Of a stretch of 64,000 nt of DNA, positions 58,001-64,000 are shown piece by piece. The notes below the pieces were generated by a model. It saw only the letters and a program-made list of their open reading frames with translations, made no database searches and was not told where the DNA came from. The DNA is taken from contig JAQOTA010000069.1 in the NCBI GenBank assembly GCA_029532415.1, positions 1,364,001 through 1,428,000 on the forward strand, given 5' to 3'. Numbering within the stretch: position 1 is the first letter of the stretch; the number at the start of each line of letters is the position of its first letter. This DNA comes from Marasmius tenuissimus (lineage: Eukaryota; Basidiomycota; Agaricomycetes; Agaricales; Marasmiaceae). The translations under genes and the position numbers were made by a program.

Positions 58001-59150
58001 CATTGGGTGATAGAGGATATGTCTTGCAAGTCTTTGGTTGGAAATCTGGCTTGAGATCAATGGCATGATCCCAATCTCCTTGTGCTGGTAACCGTTCTGC
58101 TATCTTCTTGTCAAAAACTGATAGAAATCCATGGTATTGCTCCGGAACTAGTTCCTCAAGCTTCTTGGGAGTTTTATCAGCAGCATGGTGTTTCTCTGCT
58201 AATACTTGTGCATTTGTGAATGCTGCTCGGATATTCATAGTAGGACTGTCCTCGAAATCTGGTTCGCTCACCGGAGAGTCCTCTTTTCCAAAGACTTGTT
58301 TCAATGCTCTAATTACCCAATCTCTAGGCACCTCAACTTCTCCATCATCATCTTCTGTGAACAGCTTTGATGGTAGTGGGGGATGTCCAACAAACGAACG
58401 GACTCGTCTGCGACTTCCAGCAATCTTGGTAACTGGAACTGGAACACCGTCCTCTTCTTTCCAAGTAACCTTGTAGTCCCGATAGAAACAAGGAATTGTT
58501 GATTTGGATGCCCGAAATGTTGATTTTACCTCTGACTTGGTGCAAACATTCTTGACAGGTGGATTTTCGCAAATGCATGTGGGAGGACATCTAACCATAT
58601 CCACCTCTCGGTTTATCCAATTGATCTCTGGATTATGCTGCTCCAACCAATCTGTTCCAAGTATAACATCATGATCCCCAATATCTGTGACATAGAATTC
58701 AGCTGTTTCCTCGTGGAATGACAGATGGTCTTGAGAATAGATACGAAGCTTTTGTCGGGTAAAATATCGAACCCATCCAAGGACATTCTCAGACCCATCC
58801 ACATTCCGGACTGGAAAAGGGGTTGAGACAGGAAGAAGAGTGAAACAATGTTTTCGGGCAAAAGTTGAATTAATGATGATCCCTTCCGCTCCACTATCAA
58901 CAAGTGCTTCTGCGTCGATTTTCTGACCGGTAATCTTCCCTATGAACTCAACTTGTAGTGTAATCGATGGAGTCTGTCTGTTTCTGGTGATTGCAGACAT
59001 TCTCAATTCTGATGGAAACGATTGCTCACAGAGTAGGTTCAATATTTCAAATCGATTTGAAGATAGTCCGGTAAGTAATGGTACAACTCCTCCTAACGAC
59101 GCGGTAGGGGAGGAAATCAAAAATCCTTCTTGTCGCCAAGGTCCCTCCAA
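54969..59150 (-). pseudogene. Chromovirus Pol with two in-frame TGA codons
   Basis: The domain order is protease (ALVDSGAEGIIIN), reverse transcriptase with YMDDILIFT, RNase H (VEVDASDFATGG; HTDHKNLEYFT), and integrase with the HHCC zinc finger (HHDTLAAGHPGRFKTYELL...CATC). The DDE core follows (SDFITDLP; MITDRGPQF; AYHPQTDGETERYNQEL), then a C-terminal chromodomain (EYLIKWKGYPDTETLWQP). TGA at 56697-56699 separates RNase H from integrase and TGA at 56103-56105 cuts the integrase core between the first and second catalytic Asp; the frame is otherwise continuous. Both stops fit CGA to TGA. The chromodomain would direct insertion by binding modified histones. This copy cannot make full integrase without readthrough. 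Confidence 0.9.
55085..55099 (-). other. Polypurine tract
   Basis: AAAGAGGGGGTAT directly before the 3' LTR on the minus strand, the expected plus-strand DNA primer site. Confidence 0.7.
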
Positions 59151-60451
59151 TGTGCAGCAGCGGCAGCCTTGGTTTCTGGGTCCAGCTTCTGAATATTGTT
59201 GAATGTCTCGGTGATTTCTTTCATATAGTCAGGGGTAGAGAAAGGGGAAGTGGTAGCAAGATTGTTCATAGGGGTAGAAGAGAAAGATGGTGGTACAGTG
59301 GAAGATGATGGAACAGAGGATGAAAAAGATCCGGGAGTAGTGGCACGGATATTAGTGCCTGTGGGACGCTGAATAGGAATGAATTGTCCTGATCGCTGGT
59401 TGGTTGGTGGAAATGTAGGACATTCATATCCTTGATGACCTGGTTGCCGACATCTGAAGCAAAGTCCTTTATCAACACACCACTGTCGTTCCTCAGGAGT
59501 CAGCTTTTTCAGAGGAATAAGGGGCGAGGATGCACCTGGAGCCTTAAAGGCATTGACTTCCTTTGATGCTCCAGCATCTGCAGCAACTCTACCCGTGGTG
59601 GTAGATGTAGTAGTTGTTTGGGAACAAGTGACATAGTTCCCCAGACGAGTGTTCTTCCAGCGTGCTGCTTCTGCCCTGCGACTCAAATACTCATTCTGCA
59701 ACTCTACAGCTCGCTTCTTATAACCCTCTAATCCCTTTGGCCTTGGGTATGTCCCAGACACCCGATCAACTAGCTTGGGATGAAGTCCACGCTTGAAGAA
59801 GAGCAAAAGTGCCTCCTCCCCCAGCTTAGAGACAGCTGCATGTCGTTCAAATTCGGAAATGTACTTGTCGATGTCAGCCAGGTCCCCAGTCATGGTGATG
59901 GTCTCAATAGCGGTCTGAGCCTTGCCTTTGGGATCAAGTGGAGCAAAGTCCTTCTTGAATTGTTTCAAGAGAGAATCGAGGGTTGGCCACTTAACAGACT
60001 TCCTAGAGGATGCTGTAGAGTTTGCAACTCCAGTTTGTTGGCCTGCAGGATCCACGTTATTGTCCTGGTGGTCACTGTCACTGCTACCCCAATCACTTCC
60101 TTCATCATCACTACCCCATCCATATATCTCCTCCATACACCTATCTGCCCATGCTGCACCAATATCCCCACCTAGTAATGAGAGGAAAAGCGCTTGTTGG
60201 TCCACTACAGTGGGGTACCTGTCTTCATTCAGTGCAAGGTAGTTTCTGAATTTATTGACAAATCTGTTGGTCTTGACATGGTCCCCTTCCCAATTCTCAG
60301 GCTTGACACCTCTCTCACTGGGAAAGGAGGTACGGGCAGCCTTATCTGACCCTGCTCCCAGGTTGATTGATGATTCTGGTCGGGATGATGGACGATTGTG
60401 GGTGGGATTGGTAGTAGCTGGTTGATTGGGAGATGTTTCGTGTTCTGACAT
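59117..60451 (-). CDS. Chromovirus Gag
   Basis: The first ATG of the predicted RNA is at 60451 (MSEHETSPNQ); the frame is open a further 134 codons upstream (to 60853) without ATG and looks coding there too (HGWYIVGETQAENRW). The protein has an S/P-rich N-terminus, a capsid-like retrotransposon Gag domain (WPTLDSLLKQFKKDFAPLD; LADIDKYISEFERHAAVSKL) and a canonical CCHC knuckle CFRCRQPGHQGYEC. It forms particles and binds element RNA. It ends DKKDF-stop at 59117, overlapping pol in the -1 frame by 34 bases, with a T-run (GATTTTTGA) at the stop. Intact. Confidence 0.85.
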   Translation of the reverse strand: MSEHETSPNQPATTNPTHNRPSSRPESSINLGAGSDKAARTSFPSERGVKPENWEGDHVKTNRFVNKFRNYLALNEDRYPTVVDQQALFLSLLGGDIGAAWADRCMEEIYGWGSDDEGSDWGSSDSDHQDNNVDPAGQQTGVANSTASSRKSVKWPTLDSLLKQFKKDFAPLDPKGKAQTAIETITMTGDLADIDKYISEFERHAAVSKLGEEALLLFFKRGLHPKLVDRVSGTYPRPKGLEGYKKRAVELQNEYLSRRAEAARWKNTRLGNYVTCSQTTTTSTTTGRVAADAGASKEVNAFKAPGASSPLIPLKKLTPEERQWCVDKGLCFRCRQPGHQGYECPTFPPTNQRSGQFIPIQRPTGTNIRATTPGSFSSSVPSSSTVPPSFSSTPMNNLATTSPFSTPDYMKEITETFNNIQKLDPETKAAAAAHWRDLGDKKDF

Positions 60452-60858
60452 GTTGGTTGATGGTGAGGACTCGGATTTTGGTTGAGGAATTGGTCTAAGG
60501 GGAACAGGACTAATATGTTCTTCTTTGATAGTTGGTGACGTACGGGTTTGCTCTGGAGAAATGAAGACGTGTAACTCTCTCTCCTCAGCAGCTGTCAACC
60601 AACGGTTCTCTGCTTGTGTTTCTCCAACAATATACCAGCCGTGTTGTCCGTTTAAGGTAGGCTGATCTAGCCAGTCAACTTCTTGCCGGACGTTGGCAAG
60701 TACTGCAAAAAGTCTCTCTCCGTCTCCAGGTTCAATTTGATGTGGTAAAGGAAAAGGGCGGGGATACTGAGGTTCTGGTCTTGGTTCTGGGCTAGGTGCT
60801 CTTGCAGTTTCTCGAGGTCCTCGTTGTCGGGAGGGTGAAGCAATGTTGGGCAATGAGA

Positions 60859-61317
60859 TTATTCAATGAGGATGAAGGAAAGAGCACGAGCTTGGAGATC
60901 AGGATATAGAAGACGACCAGAAAGTGTGAAAAATAAGTTGGAAACAAAGGTGAATTCTCTTTCAGGGATAATAGCAGAAATACGTTGTGCAAGAGTGGGT
61001 GAAGGGGTGTCAAAGAGTTGAGTAATGCAAAGGGGGCCTTGGTATAGGATAATGGTGATAGAGGGATCTGTGAATTCAAAGACCCTCACTAGTAGGTACT
61101 GATTGTGGAAAGTGGAGTCTTCACCTGAGGTCCACACTGCACGGTGTGTATTAACCCAGCAATTGTTATATCTCTCAGGACTCCGGAGTATTCTGTGACC
61201 AAGTTCTTCACGGTTTAAGGTTCTGCTAAAGGATGGGGCAATCCCTGGGTAGGGGTATGCGTTGATATGTGCCAGTGTGCCAACAAGGTGGGGTGAGAGT
61301 AAAAGGAGCTTGTCCAA
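60859..61317 (-). other. ATG-less open frame in the chromovirus leader
   Basis: A 153-codon frame runs from the primer-binding site to TAA at 60861-60859. It contains no methionine codon, yet its composition is protein-like (LNREELGHRILRSPERYNN, HNQYLLVRVFEF). Its end overlaps the beginning of the gag frame, which lies in the -1 phase. If translated it would need non-AUG initiation or splicing; otherwise it is a leader under pressure to avoid ATG. Confidence 0.4.
61307..61316 (-). promoter_or_regulatory. Primer-binding site, self-priming type
   Basis: TGGACAAGCT, two bases inside the 5' LTR, is a perfect 10-base complement of AGCTTGTCCA at 61473-61464, the expected 5' end of the element RNA. 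This is the layout of Tf1/sushi-group elements, which prime reverse transcription with their own RNA. No tRNA was assigned. Confidence 0.6.
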
Positions 61318-61318
61318 G

Positions 61319-61827
61319 TGTCACGAATGGCCTCTGTGAAGAAACCTCTCAAGCCACCTGAACTCACTCAGAGATAAGACTAGTTGATAGAAAAGTAAAA
61401 GAGTAGATTGAGCAGCCAAAAGCTCAACCCAGCACAAGTGCTACAAGCGGTGGGGAGACAAAGTGGACAAGCTGGGAAACTACCTACAGAGACCATGAGT
61501 ATATATGAGAATATGCATCACAAGGAATGAATGAAATGATGAGAACTGTCAAAAGTATCCATGAGAGAAAAGCGGGGAAGTCAAACCAAACATGTATAGT
61601 TGTAACCAATGGTAAGGTATGAGAAAGAGATCAAAAGATGATTGTTCCATGATGAAAGACCAAAATAACTGATATGGCTCAATAAGTAAATGAGGATGAC
61701 AGGTGCCAATGCTATGTCGATGGGAGAATTGATTGGAATGACTCTGGTGATGGTAAATGGCAAGATCCGGGGAAGTAGGGCTGGCACCAGGGTGGACAGG
61801 ACAAAAGAATGGTGGCAGTTTGTGACA
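61319..61827 (-). repeat. 5' LTR of chromovirus
   Basis: Transcription-side LTR. It contains TATATA (61506-61500 on the minus strand) about 33 bp before AGCTTGTCCA at 61473-61464, the predicted RNA start. Differs from the other LTR at 61782 (T for C) and 61789 (A for G). Confidence 0.95.
61500..61506 (-). promoter_or_regulatory. TATA element of chromovirus LTR promoter
   Basis: TATATAC on the minus strand, ~33 bp before the predicted start. The first upstream ATG on that strand lies between it and the start; none follows the start for ~1 kb. Confidence 0.5.
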
Positions 61828-61832
61828 GCTTC

Positions 61833-64000
61833 CCTCCTCGAAGAGCTCCCAGGAGTTGACTTTGACGACTTTGGAACCCAATCAAATCCTCGGACACCAC
61901 AAAAGCTGAAGAAGATCAAGCAGAGAAAGAAAAAGCAGCACTCAAAGCAGGAGATACGAGATGAGCCGGGTCCGGACGTTGTTGCGAGGTGGAAAACGGT
62001 ACTCGAGTCGCTCGTGGACCCATTGCTCAAGTTCAAAGAGCGGACTCTGGGTCAACCCGACGAGCAGGACAGCGCGCCGCCTCTCGTTTGCTCAGGTAGC
62101 TGCATGGTGGAGGAGATGGCGATTCGTTTTTGCTCATTCCATCGTGCGTTTTCCTTTATCTATCATCGTCTCGCCCACTCACGATATGTTTAGATCACCG
62201 TGTACAATCTATTAGCCACTGCAGGTGCCAAACCCTTACCCAGTCTTTAGTGCTTCGGGGCTTCTTCCCCACTGCGCCGTCTCAGCCTCAGATGGCGATT
62301 GCCATTCATCTTCTTGAATTCTACCAGGCCCTTTGTGAACAGTCCTCCGACGCAGTTACAGCACTGGCTGGTGCACTCGAGGTTACCTACCGGCGGCGCG
62401 GACTGCCACTGCTCGATTCAGCGGTATGTGGTGGTTTTCCCTTGTTACTGTACTCTTTTCTGATATTCTCAACGTTCAGGGAAAGCTGATGAAAGACCCG
62501 CTACGGCGCTCACTGGGGCAGGCGCTGCAGTGGTATAATATTCTCGCTTCGAATATCAACCGCAAGCTGGACAACGAATTGGAAGGCTTGAAAGCAACGC
62601 TTCCACCCCTGCGGGATACAGTTACCCCCTTGCCACAACCCTTGGCGATTTCGAAGGCATTGTCGTTGGTTCCGCAAGGTGAAAGTACCCCGAGTGCCCG
62701 CATTGATATTCCCACACCCGAACCTGCCTCAGTTCCACCCTCTGCGCCTCTGGACTCTGACAACACCACACCTCCCAGCCCAACACCACGAACCAGCCAA
62801 GACCGATGCTCTGGATATCTGCAACGACTATGTCCAGCATGCTTCAGCGGAAATTCCTTTGGCAAATCTTTCGATCAGTGAGTGGCATCAATACATCTCT
62901 CCTTCTCTGTCGAATTTACATGTGGACAGAGGTGGTGATATTCACGTTGCTCTTGACGGCAACTTCCATCACCGGCACCTAAAATCGGGGGGCGATGGAG
63001 TGGATTTCTATGAATCATACAGGTTCCTGACCAAAGCCGAGGTCGACAAGGTTGGGGAACGTATCGATGCCGCTCGACAGAAACCTCCGAAGCCCAGGCA
63101 GGGACCAGTCCCGGATGACATTGTAGATGCCGATGGCGAGGCCTACAAGGCAGCAAGAGGCGAATCACAACAAACTCAAAGCAAGCGGTTTGACGAGAAC
63201 GGTGTCATGGCCCTTGTCTGTAGGCATGATATTCCGTTGCTCGCTGCATCAATCAATACTCCCGGAGAGCAACAGAAGTTCACCATTGCCCTTTTGGAAG
63301 AATTCTTTGGGATGCTTCCGGCCGACGCCACGGTTGCTGTGCTATACGACATTGCTTGTGTTATCGACCGCAGTGTTCATATCATAAGTCTTTCCAGAAT
63401 GATTTTGTGCTTTATGCTGATCCAATCTTCCACAGTACGACATCTTAGACGAACAGATTGTCTCTCGAATAGTATTCGCCACAGCCATAATGCATGCTTA
63501 TGGCCATCAGTGGAGCTGCCAGCTTCACTATAACCCTCGTTTACGGAAGGGTCTTGGCCTGACAGACAGAGAAGGTACAGAAAGGTTGTGGTCGGGACTT
63601 CGCAAATTGATTGGCCTCGAAAGGCGTTCCTCGGTAAGTATCCCGCCCATGTTTTTGCTCTACTCTCCCTCATTGTAATCATCAGCGCGCACGTCGTATA
63701 TGGCTATTAGACCGGCAGTGCGATGCTATCGCTCAGAAGCATCGGGATGACCTGGGGGCATACATATCTCAGAAGTTGTTCGGATATGTACAAAAGAAAG
63801 AGGCCGACGCAATCAAGACTCTCCAGTCTTACAAGATACCGTTGGAAGAGCTTCAAGCGTTGTGGAAGGAGCAGCGCGAGGCTCAAACCTCTTGCGATGG
63901 AGGCAAGTCTCACTTCAGGTCCTTTCTGATATATACTGACTTTATGATTGTGTAGTTGCTCCCGCCCGATTGAAAAAAGAACTCTCGAAGATGCTACAGT
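61833..64000 (+). pseudogene. KDZ (Kyakuja-Dileera-Zisupton) transposase, 3' part
   Basis: Continuation of the gene broken at 54575, running off the right edge. In order: basic linker (KLKKIKQRKKKQ); a cysteine-cluster (CxC) zinc-binding region with SGSC, FCSFH and, after an intron, ISHCRC...LVLRGFFPTAP; a helical part (LLEFYQALCEQ); CSGYLQRLCPACF; then the catalytic core GGDIHVALDGNFHHRHL, GVMALVCRHDIPLL, VLYDIACVID and YGHQWSCQLHYNPRLRKGLGLTDREGTERLW. The Asp and Glu residues there fit the KDZ D-D-E triad. Introns are short GT-AG types. KDZ elements are large cut-and-paste transposons typical of agaricomycetes; no ends could be defined here. Confidence 0.85.

Larger units (their letters stand above)
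54576..61827 (-). mobile_element. Full-length Ty3/gypsy chromovirus (Tf1/sushi-like), 7,252 bp
   Basis: Two 509 bp LTRs (TGTCAC...GTGACA), 5 bp target duplication GCTTC at 54571-54575 and 61828-61832, a primer-binding site next to the right (5') LTR, a polypurine tract next to the left (3') LTR, and minus-strand gag and pol in gypsy order with a chromodomain. The LTRs differ at two bases, so insertion is recent, yet pol carries two TGA stops. It splits a KDZ transposase gene. Confidence 0.95.

Noticed and set aside
61300..61318. tRNA-type primer-binding site for the chromovirus
   Set aside because: I could not match TGGACAAGCT to a tRNA 3' end, while a perfect complement exists in the LTR.
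61549..61881. Open frame across the 5' LTR into the KDZ gene (antisense)
   Set aside because: Crosses the element boundary and has no family similarity.
1..64000. tRNA, rRNA or CRISPR arrays
   Set aside because: No cloverleaf with B-box context, no rRNA-like block and no regularly spaced repeats were seen; CRISPR is not expected in a fungal nuclear genome.

Overview
This 64 kb window reads as nuclear DNA of a filamentous basidiomycete, most likely an agaricomycete. The pointers are intron-dense genes with ~50-65 bp introns, F-box/leucine-rich paralogues, secreted GMC and berberine-bridge-type flavoenzymes, a KDZ-type transposase and a chromodomain Ty3/gypsy element. The species cannot be named from sequence alone.

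Layout. (1) 1-8.7 kb is a transposon graveyard: a degenerate Ty3/gypsy fragment running off the left edge (minus), a degenerate Ty1/copia-like Gag (minus), then about 3 kb without an intact gene. (2) 8.7-15.4 kb holds a relic of a BBE-like oxidase C-terminus and three minus-strand F-box paralogues, all damaged; the third is split by a 563 bp Tourist/PIF-Harbinger-type MITE whose empty site can be read from the paralogues. (3) 16.5-24.7 kb has two secreted GMC oxidoreductases (+) around an intact minus-strand F-box gene. (4) 23,455-44,690 is a ~10.6 kb direct tandem duplication. Each copy carries a zinc alcohol/polyol dehydrogenase, a mitochondrial ornithine-type carrier and a secreted dipeptidyl-peptidase IV. 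The left boundary lies inside GMC gene 2 and the right boundary inside an uncharacterised gene, so one intact and one truncated copy of each boundary gene exists. Divergence between the copies is strongly mosaic. (5) 46.4-53 kb has an S41-type protease-like gene with a stop codon, an intact hotdog thioesterase, a BBE-like oxidase with a probable frameshift and a thioesterase relic. (6) 53.4-64 kb is nested mobile DNA: a 518 bp solo LTR, then a KDZ transposase gene interrupted by a 7,252 bp chromovirus with 99.6% identical LTRs and a 5 bp target duplication.

The most interesting signals are: the chromovirus has a Tf1/sushi-like self-priming geometry plus a ~1 kb leader without a single ATG but with long open frames; the tandem duplication is mosaic; and nearly every stop codon in the window, both LTR differences and the one clear TIR mismatch fit C-to-T change, mostly at CpG. 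Genes in the duplicated block (dehydrogenase, carrier, peptidase) look intact in both copies, whereas most single-copy accessory genes carry one disabling lesion.

The window does not show an obvious single pathway. Secreted flavoenzymes and peptidases together with polyol and ornithine functions fit a nutrient-scavenging or accessory-metabolism region, but that is inference.
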